A stretch of 64,000 nt of DNA, taken from NCBI RefSeq assembly GCF_022539665.2, contig NW_026712512.1:1-64000 (forward strand). Direction: 5' to 3'. The notes under the pieces are model-generated. The model saw only the letters and a program-made list of their open reading frames with translations, ran no database searches and was not told the DNA's origin. The position numbers and the translations under genes were made by a program. Below, in pieces: positions 21,384-34,191 of the stretch (its first letter is position 1; each line of letters opens with the position of its first letter). Origin of the DNA: Daphnia carinata (lineage: Eukaryota > Arthropoda > Branchiopoda > Diplostraca > Daphniidae).

Positions 21384-22622
21384 ATGGGTAAGCATCACGT
21401 TTTCAAGATTAATAACGTATTTTGTTATTGAATTTGTAGTAGATGAGTTCAATAAGTTTTGACGTTTGCTCAAACTAATTGCATTATTTTGATAATGTTC
21501 TTTGTTTGAATTTATCTTTAAAGTGCATTCTGTTTTAATTTGTAGCTAACTATGCACAATGCTTCTGTTGGCTGTTTCTTTGATGGCTGGACAGGCCATG
21601 GCTGGGGCGATGGGTTCTGCTTCATCCGGGTACTACACCGCTCCAGCATCCTACTACACCACCAAGGCTCCCGAGTAGTACACCACCAAGAAGGCCGAAC
21701 ATTATACCACAACGTACGCTATTCCTAGCTACTACACTGAGCCCCCCGAATACTACACAACGAAGGCACCGGAGTATTACACAAGGACATACGCTGCAAC
21801 GAGCTACTACATCGAAGCAACCAAGTACTATGCCGTCGCCAGCTACACTACCACTACCGCTGTCTACTACTGCACAACAGAAGCAGCCAAGTACTACGTA
21901 GCTCCGACTTACTACCCTGAAGCTGTCCGGTCTTACTACAGTGAGCCGACATACTACATTGAGGATCCACACTATTATTCTGCTCCGTCTTACTATACCA
22001 CTGCTGCTCCTTCTTCCTACATCGAGCCAAGATACTACACAACAACCTATGCCACCCCAGCTTATTATCCGGAAGCTCCAAAATACTATTCGACTCCAAG
22101 CTAACTACACTGAAGCCCCGGTTTACTACACCACACACGCCAAACCAGGCTACTCCATCGATGCTCCACAATACTACACTACCGCCCCTTGTTGTACCAC
22201 TAAGGCGCTCCGGAGTATTGCGCTACGCAAAAGGCTGACTACTACACTACCACCTATTCTACTCCAGTTTACTACGCTGAGGCTCCGAAGTACTGCACCC
22301 CAAGCTACTACCAGACAGAGGTTCCGCAGTACCACACCAGTAAAGCACCCGACTACTACGCCCAAACTTATGCTGCCCCAAGCTACTACACTGAAGCTCC
22401 CGTTTACTTCACTACGACTTACTCGGCCCCCGAGTACTACACTACATCACAAGCCACTCCCAGTTACTACACCGAGGCTTCTAAGTATTATTCCGCTCCA
22501 AGCTTCAGCGCCAAGGCGCCCGAGTATTACACCACTACGTGTGCCTCTCCTGGCTACTACACCGCACCTCAAAAATATTATTCCGCTTCTAGCTACCAAA
22601 ACTGAAGCTCCGGAGTACTATT
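21384..22622 (+). pseudogene. Tyr-rich secreted repeat protein, copy with promoter but frameshifted
   Basis: Exon 1 is ATGG (21384-21387) before GTAAGC. Exon 2 starts at 21546. The equivalent exon at 26736 encodes a clean signal peptide, but here one base is missing after GCTAACTATGC, so translation stops after about 13 codons. Downstream are YYTTKAPE, YYTEPPE, YYTTTYATP-type modules, TAG at 21676-21678 and a one-base insertion near 22102. Such proteins are probably extracellular and rich in Tyr for cross-linking (cuticle or egg envelope). That role is inference from composition. Confidence 0.8.
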
Positions 22623-23858
22623 AAGGGCCCCTAAGATTTTAATAGGTGAACTGAAAAATCATTGCTTCGTTTTTATTTTATAGTTACACGGTAAACGTTA
22701 TTTAAAACCACTATCTTGTGTTTGTGTAATTTTTCAGTGGAAAGTGGTACTAGACAAGTTGTCTAATTAATTATATTTTCCGTTAAAACAACTCGCGTTC
22801 ACCCAATGAAATTTCACATCGTATCGTTTGACATTGAAATTTCTTTAAATTAATTTTAATCTGTAAATCTTTAATCAATTTCAAGTGTTTCAAACTTGGA
22901 AACACATTGTATTACGGTAGACAGTTTGTCTTGTAGGTTTGCGGATGATCTATTCTTATTTCCAGCTTGCTGATATCACGCTGTTTACAACAAATCACCA
23001 AAGGAAAGGGTAAAATATTTAAAACTAGTGACATTCGATTACCAACATCAACCATGTTTAATTGCAAAACAGACATTTAAATGATAATTCGGAATTTATC
23101 TTCAAAGGATTGCAGCCGAGGCGTTTTCACCATTATCTCGCTGATAAAGTTACGCGCTATCTTGCGCGCACGCACTGATATGCTGCCACGACGATCCTCG
23201 TTGGGCCTTTTCAGTCAGTCAGTTTCAAAAAAACACAGTTAGTACGCTTTAGTTTATCACTGATACCTTACTGGCGACGATCCCACGACGATCTGTAGCC
23301 CCCACGACGATCCTCGTTGGGCCTTTTCGGTCCTTTGGCCGGCCAACCTAGATACATAAAATACAAAAAATCACAGTTAGTACACTTTAACTTATCACTG
23401 ATACCTGTTTTTGGTGTCGCCGTTCCTCGGTGTCCTGCGGTCCACAGTGACGTGTCCACAGTCCCGTGTTACGATGATTGTGCCTTCATCGTCGTTTTTT
23501 CCTAATCTATCTTATGCTAACTAGACTATACACCCGTGCGAAGGCAAAACCCGGTGCTTATATGAGGCTTTCGTGGTGTGAGCGTGACTGAGAAGGCATG
23601 AAACACAACACAAAACACCCGGAGAGATCTATCTACACTAGTGTGCACCGTGCAATTGAGTGAACTACTGATCGGAATAGCAAAATTTTTTTTGATTTTT
23701 TAAAAATTGAATTGCTTGAGGACATTGATGTATTCGAGGTAACTGCTTATGGGTAGATCAATTAGGGTGAAATTGGCATTTCCTCCGATTATGCTGAAAT
23801 GTTCCAAAAGCCATAGACCTTTAGGTTTATGTTACCTCTCCTTTTAAATTTTATTTTA
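22623..23858. other. Non-coding stretch with a local tandem duplication
   Basis: No gene recognised. A module with CACGACGATCCTCGTTGGG and, further on, CACAGTTAGTAC and TATCACTGATACC appears twice (23188-23270 and 23302-23405), offset by about 114-137 bp. The rest is AT-rich. Confidence 0.45.
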
Positions 23859-24666
23859 TTACACTGAGCGACCAAAAGTATTATTAATTGTAAAAATTGT
23901 GCTGTCCATCAAGCTTGATGACGGGATGGTTAGATCTTTTTTTATTATTTGCTGTCCTCGTTCCAAAATGAGTTATTACCCTGCCATGTATTTATCTATA
24001 ACTAGCCGTTGCATACGTACGTTGTTTCTAAATGAGATGTTGAATACAGCCATAATGTCGTTACCGAATCTACTTGCCTTTATTCTTTATCACATAAAGC
24101 GGATGAAGCGATTTAAATTTGTGTTCATACAACATTGTAATTTCTAAACACAATTATGCATTAAGACGTATTAGTAAGAACTATATCATGCGTATTTGTA
24201 AATTGACTATGACTTTATATACTCTTACTTTACATAATTGCGTAGCACGAAGTCGCATTGATTTATTGCGTTACGGCATTGGCATTGTTCAGTTGTCTTG
24301 GTTAAAAACCATTTATCTTTCCCGTTTCATGATTGAATAGCAGGCTATGGCGAAATTTTTTTTCATCGCTTAAATAAACATGCCTAATATTCGGCAGAGA
24401 TATTAGGCAGTTTCAGTTTGCCAGTTTTGATTTTAGTTTTAGGGAAAATAGGAAAAAAGGTTGCACTAAGCACTTGACTGACATCCTACTATCCTCCAGA
24501 CCTGCCCGGATGGAGATCGTATTGCTGTACTATATGATCCCCATCTGGCATCAGCTGATAGCTCTTACATCTCTATTCAGTTTTGCATTGGATTGGGGGG
24601 CCAATCCCATACCAACGCTTGACGTTTCGAGTTGTAATTGCTTACAGACTCTTGGTTACTAGTATT

Positions 24667-26735
24667 CCATAATCGATCGTTGCAATCCTTTCATCACCAC
24701 ACAACTGCAAAGCAAATGCAGCACACATCCTCCTTCTTTTTACTTTCCTATAAACCAGTACATCAAAATCAGTCCAAAATAGGTCTCCTGATCATATAGA
24801 CATGTCAGTGTAAAGGATATCCCGAAGACGAACAGTATGAATATCGATAGAGAAAACTGAAAACGGAATAAAATTTTTGAATGCTAAAAACCAAGCTATC
24901 GATAAGGAGGATGTCCGATTCGAGGTTGACATCAACAAGGTAATGGACGAGATTGCAGCTTCAGATGTTCTCGAAGAACCAGACGACATAAATTCGACGT
25001 ACGCTGTCCATGTTGATAGTCAGCTCGGCGGGATTGGAAATTTTAATTCTACTGATTCATCTAGTTACGATGAAATCGCTAACATAGACATAGAAAAGTC
25101 GGCTTTGCGAACACTAACAACCAAGCTGGGGATGAGGAGCATGTCTTCTCACTCGGATACACCCATTCTGAGGCGTACCTTTACCTTGCTTTCGATTTCC
25201 ACACAAGGTTTTAGCTCTGTTCGGCCATAGTAGAAAAGCGACACCAACGTGCAGCGGTGAAAGTTTCGTCTTAATAGTTGACAAGCCATAATTCTGTTGA
25301 TAATTTTTACCCTTTTTTTCTCCAATTTTGTGGATGAGATATAGAATCCAATTTCACTCACGTCCGTTTTTTATCTGATAAAGCTTGGATATTTCAACCG
25401 GTGTGCACTACGAAGGGGAAGGTATCGACAATTTTACCCTGCTAGTTTAGGGCAATAACGCCAAATACACAGCTTGGCTGTACGTTTGAACGGTAAGAGA
25501 TTAGCACTTTGATTCGTTTCACGAAAACGGTCAATAATCGATATAACCAGTTTTGTTGTCGTTTTACAAATAAAGAAAAAAACACAAATAACTACTTTAA
25601 CAAAATTACTAGAATTTTATTAAAAGCTAACAAATGTTTCTAAATCTCGGACACCTTGAATTTCAACTGCCAACCCCATGGCCGGAACCCGTAGTTTTAA
25701 CAAGAGCTCTTGCAATACCAAGACACAGCGCTGCATTTCCAGTTTTTAGTAAAGAAATGTGGAAGAGTTGGAGAGCAGCGTGGGCAAAATACCATGGGGA
25801 CCGCAGGTTATCCAAAGAAGAAAAAATGCGAGTACCTGGAAGGCTGCCTCATTTTATTCTGATCCGAAAAAGGTATTTCACAGGATAGGGCCAAGCCCTA
25901 TACTAAACAGGACATTAGTGTTAAACACAATGCGTTAATTTACTAACGCGTAACTTCATATTTCAGTACGATCGTATTCAGGTTTCGTTTCACGTTCATC
26001 CTCCTTTTTCTGCGGAAAAGCCTCAGTCGACTCAACGAAGGGCTGCGTCGTCTCTAATAGATCCCAACAGAGATAGTATCATTGCTGCTAGGTTCTTCAC
26101 TAACTGCAGCTAGTTGATCCAAAACCTAAACTAAGTAGAACGAGAGATAGACGCCTACCTTGTTTAACGTTGCTTTCTATTGTGTTTTGGAGTTTAACCA
26201 CGGTACCTTCTGGTGGGTATGTTTTGTACTATTACGTTTTGTAGCGGCACGCCCTTTCGAATACGAACGACGAGCACTCCGCCCTGGAATCTCCATTCGT
26301 AGTCCGTTTTCCACCTTGGAGGACTATTGTTTGGATTTTCCTTCATTTTCTGTTCTTTCTTTTGGAGGATCTCAATAAAGATGAATAAAGATCAAACAGT
26401 AGCCGCACGAGTTAAATGATAATTCACATAAAAGATTGAAGCGTTAAAAGTTGGTACTCTCAACGACCAAAGACGATAGCTGTCACAGACCAAAAACCGT
26501 CGGAGTATGATCACCCAAGCCGGGCATACAGAATGCAAGGGTAGTATCACTATTGCCAAACGCCCATCACACAACGGTAGACCTTGTCGAAGAGAGATCT
26601 ATCTTCAAAAAGGAGTTGTTCGAAGCGACTACAAAAGTACAATACATCACAACAAGTATATACAACAAAATAAAGAATTAAGTAGAGTGCATTCTTGTTC
26701 ATTATTGTTAAACTGCATTCTTTTTTAATTTATAG
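24667..26735. other. Unique stretch with unassigned open frames
   Basis: No homologue in the other modules. The frame at about 24850-25228 is acidic and stop-free for roughly 125 codons (DKEDVRFEVDINKVMDEIAA, then Ser/Asp-rich), with no ATG at its start, so it could be an exon. The frame 25634-25888 opens with ATG and is Trp- and Pro-rich (WPEPVVLTRALAIPRHSAA). I recognise neither. Both could be relics. Confidence 0.3.
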
Positions 26736-27975
26736 CTAACTATGCTACAATGCTGCTGTTGGCCGTTTCTTTGATGGCTGGACAGGCCATGAGAGGGCCG
26801 ATCGGCTCGTCTTCTTCTGCATACTACACCAGTTCAGCGCCTTACTACACTACGACGTATGCTGCGCTCAGTTACTACACCACTAAGGCTCCCTAGTACT
26901 ACACAACAAAGAAGGCCGAGTATTATACAACAACGTATGCTGCCACCAGCTACTACACCGAGCCTCCCCAGTACTATACGATCAAATCGCCGGAATACTA
27001 CACCACAGCCTCTTACTACACAACTACGTATGCTGCCCCGACGTACTAGACAAAGACATACGCTACACCGATCTACTATACTGAAGCTCCCCTTACATAT
27101 TATGCTGCGCCCCGCTACCCCACCGCTACAATTGCCTATTGCACAACAGAAGCTGCTAAATATTATGTAGCACCAACGTACTACACTGAAGCTGCCCCAT
27201 CTCACTACACTACACATATTACGCAGAAGCCCCGAAGTCTTACGCTGCCCCAAGTTACTACAGCACGGCTGCTACTTCGCACTACGTGGAACCTACCTAC
27301 TACACCACAACTGATGCTTTCCCGTCTTACTACATCACAAAGCCTGCTGAATACTACACTACCACGTACGCTGCCCTAGCTTAGTACTCAGAGACCCCCA
27401 TGTATTACAAGACGGCGGCTCCACAATACTACACTACAAAGGCTCTTAAATACACCACAACCTATGCTGCACCAAGCTACTATGCAGAAGCCCCGAAGTA
27501 CTACACTACCACCTACGCCGCTCCTTCTTATTACACTGAGGCTTCGCAGTACTACGCTACAAAGGCTACCGAGTACAGAACAACGTATGCTTCGCCAAAT
27601 TACTATACCGAGCCCACCAAGAACTATTCTACTACTTATGCTGCTCCGGTTTACTACACCGAAGCTCCACACTACTACAGCACAAAGACCGCTGAATACT
27701 AGACTACTGCTGCTCCAGAGTATTACACGAAGAAAACTGAGTATTGTACAACCACTTACGCAGCTCCAGTATACAATTATTTACTGAGGCCGCAATTTAT
27801 ATATTACAAGACTGGGGCCCCTCAATACTACACTACAAAGGCGTCCGAGAACTAGACCATAACGTATGCCGCACCAATTTATTACACTGAAGCTCCAGCA
27901 TACTACACAACAACCTATGCCAGTCCTAGCTACTACACCGAGGCACAGGAGTACTATTCAGCTCCAACGTCGTCC
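26736..27975 (+). pseudogene. Tyr-rich secreted repeat protein, copy with signal peptide but five TAG stops
   Basis: Exon 2 starts after TTTATAG at 26736 and encodes a signal peptide (NYATMLLLAVSLMAGQAM), then modules YYTTTYAA, YYTTKAP, YYTEPPQ, YYTEAPK repeated about 25 times. Exon 1 (ATGG before GTAAGC in the 21.4-kb copy) was not found upstream. In-frame TAG codons lie at 26894-26896, 27047-27049, 27382-27384, 27700-27702 and 27853-27855, mostly one base from Tyr TAC. The protein would be a secreted, low-complexity Tyr/Thr/Ala/Pro polymer. Decayed as read. Confidence 0.8.
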
Positions 27976-29216
27976 ATCATGTTCGATGATAGGAGAATTA
28001 GATTTTGTTTTATTTGCAGTCCTCGTTCCAAGATGAATATTTCCCTGCCGTGTATTTATGCATTAACTAGTCTAAACGAATGTGATTTATAAATAAAATG
28101 TTGAATACAGCTATAATGTCGTTGCCGAATCTATTTGTTTTTAGTCTTTATTACATAAAGCGGATGAAGGCGTTTTTAGTATGTGTTTGTACAACATTGT
28201 AATTGCTGAACACAGTATACAATTGGTATTTATAGATATGCTCGCAATTTATATATTCAGTTGAGTCGCATTGATTCGTTATGTTAGCCCTACGGCATTG
28301 TGTAGTTGATGTGGTTAAAATCCATTTATCTTTCCGTTGGTAGTTCAATATAGCAGAATGAAATGTGATTTTTTTTTCTTAAGTTTGCATTAAATTCAGT
28401 GAAACTATTACAACGCTATGGCTATTTCCTAGTTTCAATCTGAAAATGCCTATGTTAAGGTAAAACAAAATATTCGGCAGAGATGTTTAAAATTTTCAAT
28501 TATTATGTGCAGTTTTGATTTAGGGCGTGGCATCACGCACCGTTAATGACATGCAAGAATACTCCATATCACCTTGCGGCCGATTTTGGCACTAGTGCAT
28601 TCATGCATTGGCTTGGTGCTATTCTAGTTGTGAAGGGAAAGTAAGTTAAAGCTAATGTAGGTTTGTCATTATTTATTTTTTGCATTCATATCCAAACGTA
28701 TAAGTAGCCCTGCATGCAGCTCATCGCGTCTGTTGGGCCATAATACTTTAACAATCACGGTTTCTAAATTTCCGCTTTGGAAAACAATGACCTTATGCCA
28801 CATTCCCAGGACTTATCAAGTCTAGTTGATAATGGTTGTTCGTAATTACAATCCATTCAGTTGTCACCATGAATATTCCACAAAGGATTTTTTGAACGTT
28901 AGTTACCTTTTGGGTTATGCGTTAGATTGAGTCTACATGTTCAGGTATAATACATATGCATATGCATGCAAGTATATACATAAAATAAATATGCAAACGT
29001 TGAATAATCAAAGAAGTTTGATGTTTCACGCTAGCGCTGTAGCGTACTGGCGCGCTGGTAATGGTTTCGATTCGCACACACATTTATTTCATATTTTAGA
29101 TTACTCCAAAAGTATAAACTCTACGTAAAGACAAATTCCATTTTCATGTTCCTTGAGTAATTTTTAATCAGAATCATCTATAGTTATCTAGATTCAATGC
29201 TATTATTTTTTAATAG

Positions 29217-29966
29217 GAAAAAATTTTAAGCCCGACAATATAAGCGCGGGCTTATTTTTTAACCCAACTTTACCGTTTTTTACGTTTTATTAAAAAACTT
29301 TGAGTCCCACGAGAACACAATCCCCACAATCGTGATCTCCGTTCAATTCTGCATCGAAACCATGTATTTAAAGCGAAATCTAACATTTTGTCAAAATTGC
29401 TAAGAGAGAAGGCAATAGCCTTCTCACTTTTGTCAAAATCGGAAAAATCGAAATCTCTCGGAATGCGATAAAAATCCCACAGTATAACCCTATTTTAACG
29501 CGGATTCAGAAAAAACCATTTGTTTTATTTTCAAGTAAGCCGTTTTTGAAATAATCGTAATTTAAAGATAAAGTCGGGCTTATTTTTTTAGTCGGGCTTA
29601 TTTTTTTAAACCCAACTTCCCCGTTTTTTACGTTTTATTAAAACACTATGAGTTCCACGAGAAAACAACCCTCATATTCGTGATGCCCGTTCAATTCTGC
29701 ATCGAAACCACGTATTTAAAGCGAAATCTAAAATTTTGCCAAAATTGCAAAAGTGAGAAGGCCTTCTCGCTTTTCCATTTTTCCTCAAATCCTAGATTTC
29801 ATTAAAAATACAGTATTGCGTTGCGAAATTGATCGCTGATCATGAAAATGGGGTATGTTTTTATATCAGACTTCTATTTTTTGAATTAACCCGTAAAAAA
29901 AAACAGAAAGTCGGGCTTATTAAGTCGGGCTTATTTAGTCGGGCTTAAAAATTTTTTCGGTCAGTG
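29217..29966. mobile_element. Tc1/mariner-like non-autonomous element, unit 3
   Basis: Collinear copy with both inverted ends preserved, ending at a TA next to the DNAJC12 5' region. It includes extra GTCGGGCTTATT modules compared with copy 1. Confidence 0.58.
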
Positions 29967-30102
29967 TATAGACAATTAACTAGAAATGTGACCGGTAGAT
30001 GGCGATAGAAGTCAAACAGAAAAAAAACCAATATTTTTTATTTTTATTTGGGTAAAACGGATTGCCGTATTGCCATATGTACTCTTGTTTTTGGTTAACG
30101 AT

Positions 30103-30672
30103 ATGGATGCAATTACATTCAATGAGCGATGCCTGGAAGATGACTACTACTACACATTAGGTTGCGATGATTCCTCCAGTGTAAGTTTCGGTCAGATTTG
30201 TGCTGTTTGTTCTTTTTTTTTTAGTTCTTTATATTCACTTCATACATAAATAGGTTGACCAAATATTAACCGAATACAAACACAGAGTATTACGTTGTCA
30301 TCCTGATAAGAATCCATATGACAAGTCCACTACTCAGTTTCAAAAACTTCAGGTAAATAGATTTTGCACATTAACCAAGTAATGTGATAGATACAGTTAA
30401 TTTCTGGTCATTCCAACAGGAAGCTAAGGAGGTGCTCTGTGACCCAGAAAAGCGAAATGATTATGACAGATGGAAAACAAGTGGAATAACAATTTCATAC
30501 AAGCAATGGATTGTCATAAATAAACGATCTACTGCCGTAAGTATTATATGTGCAACATCAGGATGTCTTTCTATGTAGGTTTAAAGTAAAATAGATTGAA
30601 ATATTAAAATTAACACAGGTTTTCCACTGGGCCATACCAAAACATGAACAAAAAATGCTACAGGCAAGATAG
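30103..30672 (+). CDS. DNAJC12: DNAJC12-like J-domain co-chaperone, best-preserved copy
   Basis: Exons 30103-30180, 30254-30352, 30420-30536 and 30619-30672 join in phase 0 to about 105 codons without a stop. Order: short N-terminus, J domain with HPD in exon 2, QKLQEAKEVL helix and DYDRW in exon 3, then the HWAIP segment in exon 4. It ends at TAG 30670-30672, far short of vertebrate DNAJC12 (about 200 residues), which has a conserved C-terminal tail. The frame stays open past that TAG to a GT donor, so the end may be a nonsense mutation. The tail exon was not found. A Tc1-like element ends about 137 bp upstream. This is the only copy in the window with all four exons open and no fusion. Confidence 0.75.
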
Positions 30673-33086
30673 AAACGTTCGTCAAACAAGGTAAATGCAA
30701 ATTTTTCGTTCTATACATTAATGCCATAAAGCATTTATTTTAGGACTTTGAATACCAGCAATCCTTGTAAGAATGGAATTTTGACATTAATTTCATTGCA
30801 GAAACAATACGGAATGTATTTGCAATAGGTATTTCTTGTGAAACGAAAAAAAACTTTTTTTTTATTGATTTCAGATTTGCTGATAAAATTATATTGTTCC
30901 CTTGCAAAAAACTGTATGTGCAATTGCCAAGATTTCGTTCTCAATAATAAGCTAATATTTTTTAAACAGAAGAGTCAGAAGGGGTGAAATTGTTAAATGG
31001 TAATTATGGCCAACAGATATTGATTAATGCTTTTTAGTTTGTGGTTCCGAACTGAATATTTTTAAGTACTATTCTGGTGTCATTTCTGTCAACAAGGTAA
31101 ATAGGTTTCTTGTACATGTTTTCTGAAAACGTAATTGTGTTAATTATTTTTTTTGTCTTTTAGTTCATTAAAGGGACATACTATGTCTGAACAATGTAGA
31201 TGTGAAGATACTAAGAGGAACGAGGAGTTAGGCAAGATAGGTACGTTGTTCGTCAACTAGGTAAATGCATGTTTTTTTTTTATTTTTCAAAATGATTTGG
31301 CTAATATTCTATGAAAAAAGACATGGTGTTTAGTAGGAAATCCATTTTGAAAAGATGGCAATGTCTTAACGATACAGCAACAGCGCCAAAGAATCTCTCA
31401 TTTGCATCAGAACGTGGATCGCTACACTTTCAGTTGATCGTATTTGTTTCTGCTATAATATTCATGAGCGTTTATTCGATCATTCTAAACTATGATTATT
31501 GACTATTTTCTTTTGTTGTTTCAAATATTTTAACCTGTTCATCGTCTGCCTAGATGAAGCCTTCTCATCGTAAACATTTTTTTTTTCAGAAAATGAGTCT
31601 TCTGGAAGAAGAACTTTTGCAACCGAACGATTTGACATCAAACAAATGAATGTATACTTGTGAGTATTGACCAAACAGATGTCGAGGTTCTTCATTAATC
31701 ATCAGTCTCATATTTAATGTGTTCGAAAAAGAAAAACTTCAAATAGTTGGAAAAATGCCAACGTTAAAGACTGTATTGGATGGTGACGTGACGTGACGTG
31801 ACGTTACGGCCATCATAACAGTTCCGACATTTGTGTCACATGGGGAAGAGAAACATTTTAACCCGTAATGATGCATCACTCGTGTCAATTGCACTAAAAC
31901 CTTATAATCTTTTTTTTTTCTTAAAATCTTTTTAAACATACTGAATAGTAAAAAATGTCATTGAAAATATTATCCTCTATTTCTGCGGCTCGAAAAATCT
32001 TTTCTCGTCCTGCGAATGGTATTATTTTAAAATTAATTACACACCTGATTGTTACATTGAGTTAATTGTATTTTTTTTTCTGTATCACGATACGGCGATT
32101 TTTTTTCCTACTTCGTCTTACGCAATTATCTTCAGCTACACAATCATGGCAAATGACTGTCAATGGCATTAACAACCCATGATTACTTTGTAATTTTTGT
32201 ATTATTAATTATTAGGAAACATTTATACATCACACACATTTTATTACAACTGACACATTTACATAATTGACACCAGAAACATACACACACACATGACACC
32301 AATTACACTTTCTGCAACTATTGGGTATTAAACCCTAATATTCGGCATAGCTTGCCGATACTCAACCATTGAGCTATAGTCACATATAATTTCAGTCTCG
32401 TATACCTTGAATCAACGCACGATCATTTTGTATAGTCAATGTTTTCTTCTTGCTATGCTATTTGCCAGTCTGATCAGCGACTGTTTAACTATCATAGCTT
32501 ATTTGTAAAGCGTCTGGCTGCGGGTATCAACATACTAAGGTTGAAACCCAGTTCGATGCTCAACCTTGGACTAAATTCACACATGAATTCTCTCTTCTAT
32601 AGCTTGAGTCATAATATTATTATATAGTCAATGTATCTCATCTCGATATGCTATTTGTTAGTCTCCTTTCTTATGGTGTAAATACCGCAGATTATACGCA
32701 GAAAGTCCGCTTTTGACTTCAGTAATTGCTCACACAGGAATAACACAGTTTTGCACACACAATCAGATCGGTTGAGCACCAAACTGATCTTGGTACTTTT
32801 ATCTCGATTGTTTTCACCTGTTTCACTTCACGTTGAGGGGAAGCACACGTGCACTGTGGGAGCTTGTGGTAGTTCTCTCTATGGATTAATGCAACGGTTT
32901 ATTTGTATCTGGACTGCTGGAACTGCCGATTGCACAACCGCCAGACTAATATTTGAAATTGCTAATTCTTCAATCGCGGCTGTTACATCATTATTGGATC
33001 CCAATTCTTCGTTTTTTTCTCCTGAAAATGAACGAAAACCAGTAAATAAAAGATCTATGTAGTAGATCAAATTGTCCTAATGATAG

Positions 33087-33454
33087 TGTCACGTTTCGTC
33101 TGTTCATTTCTGTTTATTAATGCTTTTGTTTTATAGATGAGCGCTAGATGGCTTCGTGTCGCCTAGCGTTTCTGCATTTAATCCAGATTCTTTTTCAGTG
33201 TTCGTCTGGAGATCACACAGAGTGGATGTTCATGTTTCCTCGTTACTTGTGATTCAATCTTTTGCTTGTATGTGAGTGAATGTGTTAGTTCCACTAGGGC
33301 ACCATTGGTTTAGGTTAGTGTAGTGTTAGTTAATTAGAATAGATAACCAATGGTGAAAGTCACCGTCTTGTTCTGTGCGTCGTTGGCCAGCATTACGGTG
33401 CTTTTTACAAGTGGTTTTCATCATCGAGTGTACTGAACTAGTTTACCCGTAACA
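33087..33454 (+). repeat. 5' LTR of element B
   Basis: Starts TGTCACG and ends GTAACA. Carries GCGCTAGATGGC (33141-33152), a CTCF-like core also found elsewhere in the units. Confidence 0.95.
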
Positions 33455-33455
33455 A

Positions 33456-33473
33456 TGGTGGAGATGCAGGGTA
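33456..33473 (+). promoter_or_regulatory. Primer binding site of element B, tRNA-Ala type
   Basis: TGGTGGAGATGCAGGGTA, one base after the LTR. Same 18 bases as element A. Confidence 0.7.
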
Positions 33474-34191
33474 CAGTTACACTCGTTGATTGAGAACAAT
33501 TTACATTGTAATTTTGTGTGGGTAAAACAAAAAACTTGAACAAATTTGTGTTGGAAGATTAAGGCGTCCCATAGTCAACGTTTATGTTACGTTGCATCGT
33601 TCGTCCGTTCGACATCAACGCTTCGCTGCTATTTTGTGGTCAAGTATCGTTCCAAATTATTTGTTTGACACGATTATCTGTTTCTTTTTAAATTTTGTAG
33701 GTTCATCTTTATTTGAAATTAAATTGATTGGAAATTTGGAATCGACGTATCAACGTTGAGTACGTTGGCGTGGCGTGGATTTGAGTCGTGGATTATTGGC
33801 TTTTGGGTCTTTTGGAAGTGGATAATCCGTTTTTGATTTGTTTGTGAACCAGACCCAAAGGCTGGTAAGTGGCGTCCCCTAATTGAAAAGATTTTAATTT
33901 ACAGGTGAGAGGTTTGACTCCGACTTGTTACGCGCTGTAATACTCAGCAGTCAAAGTATTGGTCCCGATATTGGGGTTCCTTCCCTTAGTTGCTTTGGGT
34001 GGAATAATTAGCTGGCGGGTTGGGACGTACATTGACCGTCGTTTATTGGAGTCGCTAACTCGTCCCTATTTGTCGTTCATTTGTCGATAGCGTAATTCTC
34101 TGTTTTTGTTTTTTCTTTTTCCTTTTTGCATTTGATTGGGGTTGATCGGATCTTGGATCGGTTTTTTAGGCATTCTTGATTTTTAATAAAA
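33474..34191 (+). other. Element B 5' leader
   Basis: Non-coding leader between primer site and gag ATG. It is rich in G and T with several ATG-less stretches. No regulatory element identified. Confidence 0.6.

Larger units (their letters stand above)
18751..28520. repeat. Older Tyr-rich gene array between units
   Basis: Three diverged modules follow one plan: a Tyr-rich gene, a flank of about 500-700 bp, then a segment related to 1330-2095 of the young unit. Genes: 18746-19636, 21384-22622, 26736-27975. Flanks: about 19690-20190, 23859-24357, 28000-28400. Segments: 20205-20935, 24380-24665, and a stub 28420-28520 that runs into the young unit. Divergence among modules is much higher than among the young units, so this array is older. 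Confidence 0.75.

Noticed and set aside
26158-26380. Possible solo LTR ending near AATAAAGATG
   Set aside because: No target duplication and no second copy in the window. TG...CA ends could not be fixed.
26736-27975. TAG codons read as Tyr (stop-codon recoding)
   Set aside because: Each stop is explained by a single base change, frameshifts occur in the sister gene, and other genes here use TAG as a normal stop.
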